Origin: Gammaproteobacteria bacterium | Lineage (GTDB): Bacteria > Pseudomonadota > Gammaproteobacteria > Enterobacterales > Alteromonadaceae | DNA: 64,000 nt | Reading direction: 5' to 3' | NCBI GenBank assembly: GCA_017302255.1 | Contig: JAFLDV010000017.1 | Coordinates: forward strand, 1 to 64,000 | Part shown: positions 17,991-26,636 of the stretch, one piece after another | Numbering within the stretch: position 1 is the stretch's first letter | Layout: each line of letters begins with the position of its first letter | Position numbers and translations under genes: made by a program | The notes under the pieces: model-generated | What the model was told of the DNA's origin: nothing | The model's database searches: none | Seen by the model: only the letters and a program-made list of their open reading frames with translations

Positions 17991-19247
17991 TCATTGGCTA
18001 AACAACTCCGGCGCAACTTGGCGCATAAATGGACGAACTACGGCGGCAGCTTGTCCAGCAAAGGTACAGAAGTCCTCGGTCACAGTGTTCGTATTCATCG
18101 CCAAAACCAACTGATATTCTGGGTAAATTACCAACCAACTTTGCGCGCCGTCAGAAACGCCACCATGGTGCACCCATGTTAGCTCTTTGCTGAGGGGATG
18201 TGCGTCGTCACAATAAAAGAAGTTGCGTCGACTCACCCGCCAACCTAGTGCGTAATTCTGCGGGTTCATTTCACCGTTACTTAGCGCTTGCTTGGTCCAA
18301 AACTGTTGCTGTACAGCTTTTGGAATAAATTCCGGATCCAACCAGGCCATTCCAAGTTTCGCTAAATCTTTAGAACTTGCAGCTAAGCCGCCACTTGCCC
18401 ATTTCTGGGATAAATCTACCGGCCAATGCGCTTTTATACGCTTATTGCTTTGCTGCTGATAAAATTGAACCTGGTGCAAATATGGCTCATCTGCAGCTTT
18501 GAGACTGGTTAGTTGCAATGGCATAGTGACTTCAGCCGCCAAGTAGCTGAGAAACGGCCGTTGAGTCGCATGCTGTAGAACACTGCTTGCAATGTTGACA
18601 TCAAATGAGCTGTATAGAAAATTCTGGCCTGGAGGATATTGCAATTCTGCCTGATCAAATAAATGCAAAGCCTCATCGACGTCGGAGAAATGCTTTTGCT
18701 TGAGCAAAGTCTGCCAGACACCCGATAGGTCAGTATTCTCATCATAGCCCGGCAAACCAGCGGTATGTGACAGTAGCTGACGCATTGTAAATTGCTCCCA
18801 CAAACTATTAGGTAAATTAGGCTGGTAGCGCGAGATCGGTGCGTCCAAATTGAGCTGCCCCTTGGCAACTGCTCGGGCAATTGCTGTCGCTGTTACCGCT
18901 TTCGAAGAACTTCCGATGCGAAATTGACTTTCGCTATTAACAGCAATCTTGGCCTCAACATCGGCATAGCCAGCGCCGCCAGTCCACAGCACCTGCCCTT
19001 GATAAGCGACGGAAACCGTCAGTGCAGGAAAAGATTGCTGTTGTTGTGCCTGCTTGAGTGCAGTAAATGCCTCATCGGCAGCACGACGAAATGCGGGACT
19101 GTATAGTTGCTGAGTCGAAGGGACCTGCTGCGGAAGGGACTGCCAACCGACACTGAAATACCAAACAACCGGAATGGTTAGTAGAACGAGCCCAACCAAG
19201 ATAAACGAGAGTAATCGTTTCACGATCATGCGGAGTATTTGCTTCAT
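17991..19247 (-). CDS. Beta-lactamase-fold serine hydrolase (PF00144, class C-like), membrane-anchored
   Basis: 418 residues from the second of two adjacent ATGs, which has AAGGA six bases upstream; the first (19250) and the longer frame to 19298 are alternatives. A single N-terminal transmembrane helix (about 10-32) anchors a periplasmic domain. The SxxK motif is Ser113-Ser-Ser-Lys116 (in RIGSSSKAV), the Tyr motif is YSS (in 'NFLYSSFD', replacing YxN), and an HHGG near the C-terminus stands in for KTG. These features match the esterase/DD-peptidase-like PF00144 group rather than a proven penicillinase. It sits downstream of a BlaI repressor and an M56 peptidase in the same orientation, so control by beta-lactams or cell-wall stress is plausible. 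Confidence 0.85.
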   Translation of the reverse strand: MKQILRMIVKRLLSFILVGLVLLTIPVVWYFSVGWQSLPQQVPSTQQLYSPAFRRAADEAFTALKQAQQQQSFPALTVSVAYQGQVLWTGGAGYADVEAKIAVNSESQFRIGSSSKAVTATAIARAVAKGQLNLDAPISRYQPNLPNSLWEQFTMRQLLSHTAGLPGYDENTDLSGVWQTLLKQKHFSDVDEALHLFDQAELQYPPGQNFLYSSFDVNIASSVLQHATQRPFLSYLAAEVTMPLQLTSLKAADEPYLHQVQFYQQQSNKRIKAHWPVDLSQKWASGGLAASSKDLAKLGMAWLDPEFIPKAVQQQFWTKQALSNGEMNPQNYALGWRVSRRNFFYCDDAHPLSKELTWVHHGGVSDGAQSWLVIYPEYQLVLAMNTNTVTEDFCTFAGQAAAVVRPFMRQVAPELFSQ

Positions 19248-19370
19248 CATATTTCCTTTTATATATCGCAAATTGAGCAATTTTGGGTAAAAGTACACCT
19301 ATGCGGCGTAACCGCATTTTGTCGAATAAAAGATTGGAGTTGCTTAGATTGGAGTTTGATTAGGGAGGCA

Positions 19371-20978
19371 TTATCTAGCCCCCCGAGCAATCAGATAAGC
19401 CTGCATCGCTGGGCTTGCCGCACGACTCAATGCCGAACGCATCTCGGGGCCATCAGCAAGTGGAGTTTCAACCTGCAAATTGATATCAGCGCCATGGTCG
19501 AGTAACAGCTGCACCATCGCAATATCATTACGGAAACTAGCGTTGATCAACGGGGTTTCGTCAGCCAGTACCGCAGCATTCACATTGGCACCGGCATCGA
19601 GGAGACGCTTTGCCAAAACGAGATCGCCGCGGCTTGCCGCAATAATGAGTGCGTTGCCATCGCCTCGACTACTCACCTCAACATCGGCCCCGTGAGTCAA
19701 CAACAATGCCACTAAATCACGATAACCATGTTTAACTGCAACCATCAGTGCACTGCCCTGTCCCGGCATGGCTAAATTCAGTGGTGCGCCTTGCCCTAGC
19801 AACCGAACGACCTCGGCGCTATTGTTTGCTGATACCGCTTTTAGCAGGCTCGCAAGTGGTGCTAACTGACTTAACCGGATCTGGGCATGCTGTGCCGGCA
19901 AGTCCGCAAGTTGAAAACGCTGAGCTAACCAAAATCCAGCGGCACAGAAGCAGAATAGAAACAGACACATAGTTCGAACATGCCAAAGCCGAGGCTGTTG
20001 CTGGCAGCTTAATACCGCGTCAATCCGCAGTGCCAATAATGAAGGCTGTAACCAGCGTTGTGCTAAAGCTTGAAATGGCGTTGCTCCTGCAACAGATAAA
20101 CGTTTCGCACAATCTAATAGTGTTTGTGCGTAGCCAACGGGATCAGGCAGCCCTTTGCTCACCCGCCAGTCACAACGAATTTCACGCCAACGGTCTAACT
20201 CTTTTACAATCACTCGCCATGCAGGACTCCACCAAAAAAAACAACCCACTAATTGCTGAACCACATAAACACGCAGATCCTGTTGCCGGTAATGTTCAAG
20301 TTCATGATCGACAATTAATTTAAGTTCATCCAGCGAGCATTGCTCAAGGTAGCTCTGTGGCAGCACAATCATCGGCTGACGAAATCCAAGCAGCATAGCG
20401 CTCGGCACCTTTGGATGCACGCAAAGGACCAAAGGGCAAGTATTCTTAAGTATCGAAACGACAGAAGAATTTGAAAACGCTGTCACCATCAATGCTTGTT
20501 GACGGATTCGACGAGTGGCGAAATAGCTATTTAGTAAGCGAACGAGTTGCCAACAAACGCCTATCGGCACCAGTAACCAAAGCCAAATAACTGGTGCTAA
20601 ACGGTATAACCACTGTGAAAGCACAGGCCAGCGAATTTGCTTAACCTCCTGAGATTGCAGTTTTTCTGGACTGACAATTTGCGGGTCAATCTGCACTACA
20701 GCGAGGTCATTCCCCTGTTTGGCATGTGTTAAGATTGGAGAGCTACTAAAATATTGGATACCGCCATGAAACCAAGGCAAAACTTGCCTGCCAAATGCCC
20801 ACGGCTGTAACAGCAAAAGTGGCAAGATCACCACAATAAGTGCCGACATAGTCCATAACCGAAGCATCCATTGCGGTTGTAACAAATGACGACCAAGCCA
20901 TAACAGCATAGGCAATACACCTAATGCCAGTAACAAATGGACTAGTAGGTAAAATGCAAACCAGCTGACCTCGAGCAT
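19371..20978 (-). CDS. M56 (BlaR1-type) membrane metallopeptidase with C-terminal ankyrin repeats
   Basis: 535 residues with AAGGAG before the ATG. Transmembrane helices at about 5-30, 40-60, 125-147 and 335-355 surround a cytoplasmic M56 zinc peptidase whose HELEH site is His225-His229, followed by the REIRCD segment (265-270) that supplies the third ligand. BlaR1 and MecR1 carry a penicillin-binding sensor after the last helix; here residues about 375-535 are instead four to five ankyrin repeats (GDLVLAKRLLDAGANVN is a clear one). It should lie in the periplasm if BlaR1 topology holds. It likely cleaves or inactivates the adjacent BlaI-type repressor; how it senses a signal without the penicillin-binding domain is unknown. 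Confidence 0.88.
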   Translation of the reverse strand: MLEVSWFAFYLLVHLLLALGVLPMLLWLGRHLLQPQWMLRLWTMSALIVVILPLLLLQPWAFGRQVLPWFHGGIQYFSSSPILTHAKQGNDLAVVQIDPQIVSPEKLQSQEVKQIRWPVLSQWLYRLAPVIWLWLLVPIGVCWQLVRLLNSYFATRRIRQQALMVTAFSNSSVVSILKNTCPLVLCVHPKVPSAMLLGFRQPMIVLPQSYLEQCSLDELKLIVDHELEHYRQQDLRVYVVQQLVGCFFWWSPAWRVIVKELDRWREIRCDWRVSKGLPDPVGYAQTLLDCAKRLSVAGATPFQALAQRWLQPSLLALRIDAVLSCQQQPRLWHVRTMCLFLFCFCAAGFWLAQRFQLADLPAQHAQIRLSQLAPLASLLKAVSANNSAEVVRLLGQGAPLNLAMPGQGSALMVAVKHGYRDLVALLLTHGADVEVSSRGDGNALIIAASRGDLVLAKRLLDAGANVNAAVLADETPLINASFRNDIAMVQLLLDHGADINLQVETPLADGPEMRSALSRAASPAMQAYLIARGAR

Positions 20979-21044
20979 CGCAGCTCCTTAGCCGAAAAAA
21001 GCCAACAAAAGCAGAATTAAGAACTTGCGCCTTTTCATTCAGAG

Positions 21045-21467
21045 TCAGCCCTTGGTGTGATCACTGTCGTTTGATGGCGCCGCTTGTACTTTTGCGACCG
21101 AATTAATTTTTGCTTGTAGTTCATTAGCTAGCTCAATTGAGAGCGAATCCTGCGCAATCAAATGCTGCGCCAATAACGCTGGTGAACCACCAAAAAACTT
21201 TTTCAATAGCGAGCTTAATGCTTGGCTTCTCGCCTCTTGTTGCACGGTAATCGCTTGATAGACAAAAGCCTTTCCATGTTTTTCGCAAGCAACGTGTCCT
21301 TTATCGTGCAAGATTCGGCAGAGCGTTTGCACCGTGGTATATGCAACAGATTGCTCAGCACTTAGCATCTCCGTGAGATCTCGCACCGTCAGCTCGCCAT
21401 GTTGCCAAAGCAACTGCATGATTTTTTGTTCGGCACTGGTTAATTCATTGGATTTTGTTCGCGCCAT
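21045..21467 (-). CDS. BlaI/MecI-family transcriptional repressor
   Basis: 140 residues. The N-terminal winged helix (about 8-75) has the family pattern: LTSAEQKIMQLLWQHGELTVRDLTEML, then VAYTTVQTLCRILHDKGHV. The C-terminal helices form the dimer region that BlaR1-type peptidases destabilise. First gene of a same-strand set with the M56 peptidase (66-bp gap) and the serine hydrolase. A 26-bp palindrome sits immediately upstream of its start, so autorepression is expected. Confidence 0.93.
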   Translation of the reverse strand: MARTKSNELTSAEQKIMQLLWQHGELTVRDLTEMLSAEQSVAYTTVQTLCRILHDKGHVACEKHGKAFVYQAITVQQEARSQALSSLLKKFFGGSPALLAQHLIAQDSLSIELANELQAKINSVAKVQAAPSNDSDHTKG

Positions 21468-21480
21468 AGCTTGAGAATTC

Positions 21481-21506
21481 TCTTCTACTAATTAATTAGT
21501 AGAAGA
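21481..21506. promoter_or_regulatory. 26-bp perfect palindrome, BlaI-type operator
   Basis: TCTTCTACTAATT is followed directly by its exact reverse complement, 13 bp upstream of the repressor start. It contains TACTA-N6-TAGTA, resembling the dyads bound by BlaI/MecI/CopY repressors. It covers the region just downstream of the predicted -10 box, so binding would block transcription. Confidence 0.75.
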
Positions 21507-21532
21507 CTAGCAAATGTCTATTTTACGATCAA
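21504..21532 (-). promoter_or_regulatory. Candidate promoter of the blaI-like operon
   Basis: On the minus strand TTGATC (-35), a 17-bp spacer and TAGTCT (-10) lie between the two candidate operators. The -10 is poor (three of six), so confidence is modest. Confidence 0.4.
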
Positions 21533-21546
21533 CTAATTCTTTAGTT
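21531..21546. promoter_or_regulatory. Second, imperfect operator-like dyad
   Basis: AACTAA-TTCT-TTAGTT repeats the ACTAA/TTAGT half-sites of the 26-bp palindrome and overlaps the predicted -35 box. A second repressor site is a reasonable inference. Confidence 0.45.
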
Positions 21547-21620
21547 TTTAGTAGACTTCGAAGAACAATACTTTGCGTAAGCAGACATTGGCAGAAAGAA
21601 GTGACCGTTATTTATACAAC

Positions 21621-21642
21621 AAAGGAGCCAAGAGGCTCCTTT
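21621..21642. terminator. Terminator of rraB
   Basis: AAAGGAGCC-AAGA-GGCTCCTTT is a 9-bp perfect stem just beyond the rraB stop codon; the T-run is short. Confidence 0.75.
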
Positions 21643-21665
21643 ATTTACCCTAACGAAACGCGAAC

Positions 21666-22034
21666 TTATTCTTCGTCGTCTTCGTCGAACTCTTCGTCAC
21701 CTTCAAAATAGGTGCCCCAACCGTCGTACTCCACGCCGAATTGTTGTGCTAAGGCTTCAAGTTTAATAGCGTCTTTCGTGATTGATTCAGCATCCAGTGA
21801 TTGCTCGCGGATAGCATCAAACACCCAAGCGCTGCCACCGTCTTCGAATTCAACTTCTTCAGCATCGGTGACTTCGAAACCAAGTTTAAACACCTCAACT
21901 GCGACTTTTTCCAAACGGGCAAAATCTACATGATAAAAATGGTGCTCAATCGTATATTCCGCATCAGGATCACTACCGTCTTCCAACAAGGCATTGACCG
22001 TTTCTTCGGTAAATTCACTCCAATTCTCTGACAT
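21666..22034 (-). CDS. rraB: Ribonuclease E inhibitor RraB
   Basis: 122 residues from the ATG at 22034, with AGGA seven bases upstream (a GTG lies one codon earlier). The small, very acidic protein has the RraB pattern: 'DGSDPDAEYTIEHHFYHVDFARLEKVAVEVFKLGFEV', a GSAWVFDA strand and 'YDGWGTYFEGDEEFDEDDEE' at the end. RraB binds the C-terminal scaffold of RNase E and lowers turnover of a subset of mRNAs. Monocistronic. In E. coli it sits near argI, so the location differs. Confidence 0.88.
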   Translation of the reverse strand: MSENWSEFTEETVNALLEDGSDPDAEYTIEHHFYHVDFARLEKVAVEVFKLGFEVTDAEEVEFEDGGSAWVFDAIREQSLDAESITKDAIKLEALAQQFGVEYDGWGTYFEGDEEFDEDDEE

Positions 22035-22037
22035 CAC

Positions 22038-22400
22038 TGATTCCTATAGATTTTAAATTTGGACGATAAAACGCAATTATGAACCCAATTGCCACTTTGT
22101 CACAAGCTATGCAATCTTTATCCCGATATTTTAGCGCCGAATGCTGAGTCCGCGATAAATTTTGTGCTGAATTGTCAGAACCGCCGCCACTCACCTGACT
22201 ATCACTTTGTTGAGTAACCTGTCGCAATCAAACTTCATACTCGCAATAACCACTGAAAAATGGGGATGCGACACACATTGATCACTGAAAAATTAACGCT
22301 AAAAACGAAAAGGCATCTGCCAATACTGGCAGATGCCTATCCAATCACATTGTGCTTTGAGGTGCATATTGCGCTGAAACAAACAGCACAACGCAAGCAA
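22038..22400. other. 363-bp region, no gene
   Basis: It lies between rraB and the second PEP-CTERM-like gene, both on the minus strand. It holds the rraB promoter region and the terminator of the PEP-CTERM-like gene. A 70-codon minus-strand frame at 22015-22227 overlaps the rraB start and is not credible. Confidence 0.55.
22305..22338 (-). terminator. Rho-independent terminator of the second PEP-CTERM-like gene
   Basis: AGGCATCTGCCA / TGGCAGATGCCT is a perfect 12-bp stem with a 4-nt loop, followed on the minus strand by TTTTCGTTTTT. Confidence 0.88.
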
Positions 22401-23126
22401 TTAAGATTTTTTCGCGAAACGACGTGCGATTAATCCAACTAAACCCAAAGCAAAAATTGCCATTGTCGATGGCGCAGACACTGGCGCCACAGGAGCTACA
22501 GGCGCAGCAGCACTAACAGTAAAAGTTTCCAATGCGTTCACGCGAAATGACACTAACTGTTTGCTTTGATCAACGATGTTCCCTTTACTGACATCCCAAC
22601 TGCCATTATATGAGCCCACGAAGTGACTATAGCCATTACCGATATAGCCTGAACCTCCAAATAAATCATGACCGCCACCAAAAGTCGGTAAATAGTCGCG
22701 TACGCTATAAATCGTATATTGATGATTCGACCAATAACCGTTGGCGGTTGTGTGGTAGAAATTGGAGGTCAAATTGAAAATGAAGTTATTGCTAAGTCCA
22801 TCGACATAGTAGCCGTAGTCTGACCAAACACCACTGTTAAAACCACCAATCAGATAAGTCGCACCGTTATAGGTAATGTTGAAAATCGAAAAGGTGTTTG
22901 CAATACCATTGACTGTACTATGCCAGCTTTCTGCAGAAGCTCCAGTAGTGCCATACCAAATGCTGTTCCAATCAAGATCACCTTGACCATACCAATTTTC
23001 CAGCATGGTTGCGCCAGCGTCATTAAGCAACACACTGCTTGGATCAATGACCCCAGCGTTTGCTGAAGTAGAGGTTGCAGATAAGATTACTGCCGCCACA
23101 GCAGCTTTTAAAAACTTATTTTTCAT
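22401..23126 (-). CDS. Exported protein with variant PEP-CTERM-like tail
   Basis: 241 residues from the ATG at 23126, which starts the signal peptide (MKNKFLKAAVAAVILSATSTSANA, cleavage about 24). The longer frame to 23168 has no ribosome binding site. The mature part is rich in Tyr, Trp, Asn, Gly and Ser; I do not recognise its domain. The tail has proline/alanine repeats (APVAPVAPVSAPST), a hydrophobic helix and RRFAKKS, the layout of a PEP-CTERM sorting signal with SAPST instead of PEP. It is likely exported and processed by the same system as the protein at 17080. No sigma-54 motif was found upstream. Confidence 0.72.
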   Translation of the reverse strand: MKNKFLKAAVAAVILSATSTSANAGVIDPSSVLLNDAGATMLENWYGQGDLDWNSIWYGTTGASAESWHSTVNGIANTFSIFNITYNGATYLIGGFNSGVWSDYGYYVDGLSNNFIFNLTSNFYHTTANGYWSNHQYTIYSVRDYLPTFGGGHDLFGGSGYIGNGYSHFVGSYNGSWDVSKGNIVDQSKQLVSFRVNALETFTVSAAAPVAPVAPVSAPSTMAIFALGLVGLIARRFAKKS

Positions 23127-23170
23127 GAGATTTCCGTTATCGGAGCATCTAATACCGATGATGCACAAGT

Positions 23171-23207
23171 TAATAATTTAATTATTTATTATTATTTATT
23201 ATTTTTA
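23171..23207. repeat. AT-only low-complexity tract
   Basis: Thirty-seven bases made solely of A and T, with repeated TTATT units, 45-80 bp upstream of the start of the second PEP-CTERM-like gene. It may be an UP element or a curved segment. Confidence 0.6.
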
Positions 23208-23410
23208 TGGCAGGTTTTTCAGCACTTAATGCTTTTTTGTTAAACACAACCAACAATACTTATACCACATGAAAATAATGATTGCATTCATAGTGTTGCA
23301 GCTAATTTAAAATTAAGAGCAACATAAAAAGCGAAGGCGCCTGTGTTGCGATACGAAATCTTAAAAGAAGGCTATTTTGCGGATTATGACGACTAGTTTT
23401 AGGTAACAAC

Positions 23411-23461
23411 AATGCGGAATGCGTCAGCCAAAACTGGCGAGTAAGACGCAAGATCCGCATT
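23411..23461 (-). terminator. Branched hairpin downstream of plsC
   Basis: AATGCGGA/TCCGCATT encloses TGCGTC/GACGCA, which encloses AGCCA/TGGC. Nested pairing covers about 50 nt and starts 18 bp past the plsC stop. It probably ends the parE-to-plsC transcript, though a T-run is lacking. Confidence 0.5.
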
Positions 23462-23478
23462 TGTTTAGAGTAAACGAC

Positions 23479-24225
23479 TCATTCTGTGACTGTGTTTTGC
23501 GGGGTAGGCAATTCGTGCTTAAGCTCGGTATCTAACTCAGCAATTTTATCTAACATCATTTGACGCATATGCTCGGCCAAATCACGCACCGGCACGCCAA
23601 GCTCATCGGGATACACAGGTTCTAAAAACTCGATAATCACTTTGCCGTTGTTCCAGCGGTTCAACTTAATTTTGCCTTGAGTCGAGCTCATGCAGATAGC
23701 AACCAGCGGCACACCAGCCTGCTGCGCTATGTGGAAAGCACCGGTTTTAAATGGCAGCAAACCACGGCCGTAGCTCCGCGTGCCTTCTGGAAATACCCAA
23801 ACCGAAACTTTGTCTTTATTGATTCGATCTACTGCGCCTTGCATTGCACCAACTGCCCGAGATTTGTTGTTGCGGTCAATTAAAATGTTGCCAGCAAGCC
23901 AATACAACTGGCCAAAAAATGGGATCCATTTCAGGCTTTTCTTACCGATGGTCACAGTGCCAGGGATCAGTGCACCGCTGATGGTGAACAAATCATAATT
24001 GTTTTGGTGGTTCGCCAGAAAGACACAAGGCATTGCTGCAGCAGACGATGGCTTTTGTCGGATCTCTAATTGCACACCAAAAATGCGAGAGGCTCTGCTA
24101 TACCAGTTCGAAAATAACCCGACGTTATCTCGATGAAATGGCCGCACTAAGCAAATAACAATGCCAATAGTTGAGGCAACAACAATAAATAAGGTTAATA
24201 AAAACAAACGAATAACTGCTAACAC
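23479..24225 (-). CDS. plsC: 1-acyl-sn-glycerol-3-phosphate acyltransferase PlsC
   Basis: 248 residues starting at GTG, with GAGGA six bases upstream. One N-terminal transmembrane helix (about 5-27) precedes the acyltransferase domain with NHQNNYD (the HX4D catalytic motif, about 72-78), GKKSLKWIPFFG and FPEGTRS (about 145-151). It adds the second acyl chain to lysophosphatidic acid in phospholipid synthesis. It lies 126 bp after parC on the same strand, as in E. coli. Confidence 0.95.
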   Translation of the reverse strand: MLAVIRLFLLTLFIVVASTIGIVICLVRPFHRDNVGLFSNWYSRASRIFGVQLEIRQKPSSAAAMPCVFLANHQNNYDLFTISGALIPGTVTIGKKSLKWIPFFGQLYWLAGNILIDRNNKSRAVGAMQGAVDRINKDKVSVWVFPEGTRSYGRGLLPFKTGAFHIAQQAGVPLVAICMSSTQGKIKLNRWNNGKVIIEFLEPVYPDELGVPVRDLAEHMRQMMLDKIAELDTELKHELPTPQNTVTE

Positions 24226-24351
24226 ATGAATTCCTCAGCGAAATGACACCGCCCAGTATAACGGTATTCAATGAAATGGCTGGTTTGATCTGTGGGATAA
24301 ATTTAGGAAGTTGGCGGTAAGTTCGACTCACTTACCGCCAATTCAAGGACT

Positions 24352-26619
24352 TTACTCAGTTTCACCGGCGACTTCGCCGACTAACAACTCGTCAATCCGC
24401 TGCAAACCACGTGGCAGTTTGTTACCACGACGTCCACGTTCTCCGACATAATGCGTCAGATCAGAGGCCTTAATGGTCATTTTGCGCTTTCCTGCAACTA
24501 AAGTAATGCCGCTATCCGCTGGTACTACCGCAAGGATTTTCACAAACTCTTCGCGACTTGCCGCACGGGCCGATGGGATACTGATGATCTTGTTGCCTTT
24601 GCCTTTGCTCAGTTTTGGCAATTCAGCAATTGGGAACACTAACATCCGGCCTTCGTTAGAAATTGCCACGACTTGATCGGTTTCCGGCGACTTGATAGCA
24701 AGTGGCGTCAGTACTTTAGCTGCTGTTGGCAGACTTAATAGTGCTTTACCTGCTTTGTTACGGCTAACAAGATCTGCGAAACTGGCGACAAAGCCGTAGC
24801 CAGCATCACTTGCTAATAACAGTTGTTGGCTATCATCGGCCATCAGCACATGCTCAAAACTTTCGCCCGCCACCATTTGGAAACGGCCGGTCAAAGGTTC
24901 GCCTTGGCCGCGCGCTGACGGTAGGTCATGAGCTTCGGCAGCGAAGCTACGACCGCTACTGTCAATAAAGGCCGCATACTGGTTGCTCTTACCAATAGCC
25001 GAAGATTTAAAGCCATCCCCCGCTTTGTATTGCAAGGAGTTGCCGTCGACATCATGGCCTTTGGCACAACGTACCCAGCCTTTTTCCGACAGCACGACAG
25101 TGACTGCTTCGCTTGGCAGTAATTCTTTTTCCGATAATGCTTTAGCTTCACCACGAGCCACTATCGGGCTACGACGGTCATCACCATATTTCAGTGCATC
25201 GGCCTGTAACTCAGCGCGAATTAACTTAGTGAGTTTTGACTCAGAACCAAGAATACCTTGCAGATGGTCACGCTCTTTGGCTAATTCATCCAATTCGCCG
25301 CGGATCTTCATCTCTTCAAGTTTGGCTAAATGACGCAACTTCAGCTCAAGCACAGCTTCAGCTTGGCGCTCGGTAATGCCGAAGTGGGAAATCAGCACAG
25401 GTTTAGGCTCATCGTTTTCACGGATGATACGGATGACTTCATCAATGTTTAAGAAGGCAATTAACAAACCTTCCAATACATGAATGCGATCCAGTACTTT
25501 ATCCAAACGATATTGCAAACGCCGACGCACAGTATCGCGGCGGAACACTAGCCATTCGCTGAGGATTTCCAGCAAGTTCTTCACCCGAGGTTTTTGGTCA
25601 AGACCAAGAATGTTCAGGTTAACTCGGTACGATTTCTCTAAATCTGTGGTTGCGAATAAGTGCTGCATCAATTGTTCAACGTCGATGCGATTTGAACGCG
25701 GCACAATCACGATACGGCATGGGCTTTCATGATCAGATTCATCGCGAAGATCTGACACCATCGGTAGTTTTTTCGCATTCATCTGCGCGGCGATTTGCTC
25801 AAGCACTTTGGCGCCCGACGTTTGATGCGGCAGCGCCGTAATCACAATGTCGCCGTCTTCTTGTGTGTAAAGGCCGCGCATGCGCACACTGCCGCGACCA
25901 TTTTCATAAATGGCGGCAAGTTCATGGGCTGGTGTGATTATTTCGGCATCAGTCGGATAATCTGGGCCCTTCACGTATTGCAATAAATCAGTAACTGACG
26001 CGTTTGGATTGTCCAACACGTGGCAAGCAGCATCGGCAATTTCTCGCACGTTATGCGGAGGAATGTCGGTCGCCATACCTACAGCGATACCGGTAACGCC
26101 GTTTAATAAAATATGCGGAAGGCGAGCCGGTAATACTTTTGGCTCGTCTAAGGTGCCGTCGAAATTAGGCACCCAATCCACGGTGCCTTGACCTAGTTCG
26201 GTCAATAAGATTTCGCTAAAACGCGACAGTTTGGCTTCGGTATAACGCATCGCGGCAAACGATTTCGGATCATCAGGCGCACCCCAGTTACCTTGGCCAT
26301 CAACCAGCGGATACCGATAGGAAAATGGCTGAGCCATCAACACCATCGCCTCATAACAGGCTGAATCACCATGTGGATGGAATTTACCTAAAACGTCACC
26401 TACGGTACGCGCTGACTTCTTGTATTTGGCCAGATGCGACAAACCAAGTTCAGACATTGCGTACACAATACGGCGCTGCACCGGTTTTAAACCATCACCG
26501 ATATGCGGCAATGCCCGGTCCATAATGACGTACATGGAGTAATTTAAATATGCTTCTTCAGTGAACGAGCGCAGTGGCCGTTGTTCAATGCCGTCAGCTG
26601 TTAAAATAATGTCGGTCAT
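24352..26619 (-). CDS. parC: DNA topoisomerase IV subunit A
   Basis: 755 residues, similar to E. coli ParC (752). The breakage-reunion domain has the [20 protein letters not shown] quinolone-resistance region with the wild-type Ser and Glu, and '[11 protein letters not shown]' with the catalytic Tyr. The C-terminal beta-pinwheel (about 490-740) is shorter and less regular, as usual in ParC. With ParE it decatenates daughter chromosomes. The TPR protein gene ends 18 bp upstream. Confidence 0.97.
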   Translation of the reverse strand: MTDIILTADGIEQRPLRSFTEEAYLNYSMYVIMDRALPHIGDGLKPVQRRIVYAMSELGLSHLAKYKKSARTVGDVLGKFHPHGDSACYEAMVLMAQPFSYRYPLVDGQGNWGAPDDPKSFAAMRYTEAKLSRFSEILLTELGQGTVDWVPNFDGTLDEPKVLPARLPHILLNGVTGIAVGMATDIPPHNVREIADAACHVLDNPNASVTDLLQYVKGPDYPTDAEIITPAHELAAIYENGRGSVRMRGLYTQEDGDIVITALPHQTSGAKVLEQIAAQMNAKKLPMVSDLRDESDHESPCRIVIVPRSNRIDVEQLMQHLFATTDLEKSYRVNLNILGLDQKPRVKNLLEILSEWLVFRRDTVRRRLQYRLDKVLDRIHVLEGLLIAFLNIDEVIRIIRENDEPKPVLISHFGITERQAEAVLELKLRHLAKLEEMKIRGELDELAKERDHLQGILGSESKLTKLIRAELQADALKYGDDRRSPIVARGEAKALSEKELLPSEAVTVVLSEKGWVRCAKGHDVDGNSLQYKAGDGFKSSAIGKSNQYAAFIDSSGRSFAAEAHDLPSARGQGEPLTGRFQMVAGESFEHVLMADDSQQLLLASDAGYGFVASFADLVSRNKAGKALLSLPTAAKVLTPLAIKSPETDQVVAISNEGRMLVFPIAELPKLSKGKGNKIISIPSARAASREEFVKILAVVPADSGITLVAGKRKMTIKASDLTHYVGERGRRGNKLPRGLQRIDELLVGEVAGETE

Positions 26620-26636
26620 AAAATCCCGTGCTGAGG

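Larger units (their letters stand above)
23127..23478. other. 352-bp region, no gene
   Basis: It contains the promoter area of the second PEP-CTERM-like gene, with a very AT-rich stretch of TTATTA-type repeats at 23171-23207 that could act as an UP element, and the plsC terminator at 23411-23461. Confidence 0.55.
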
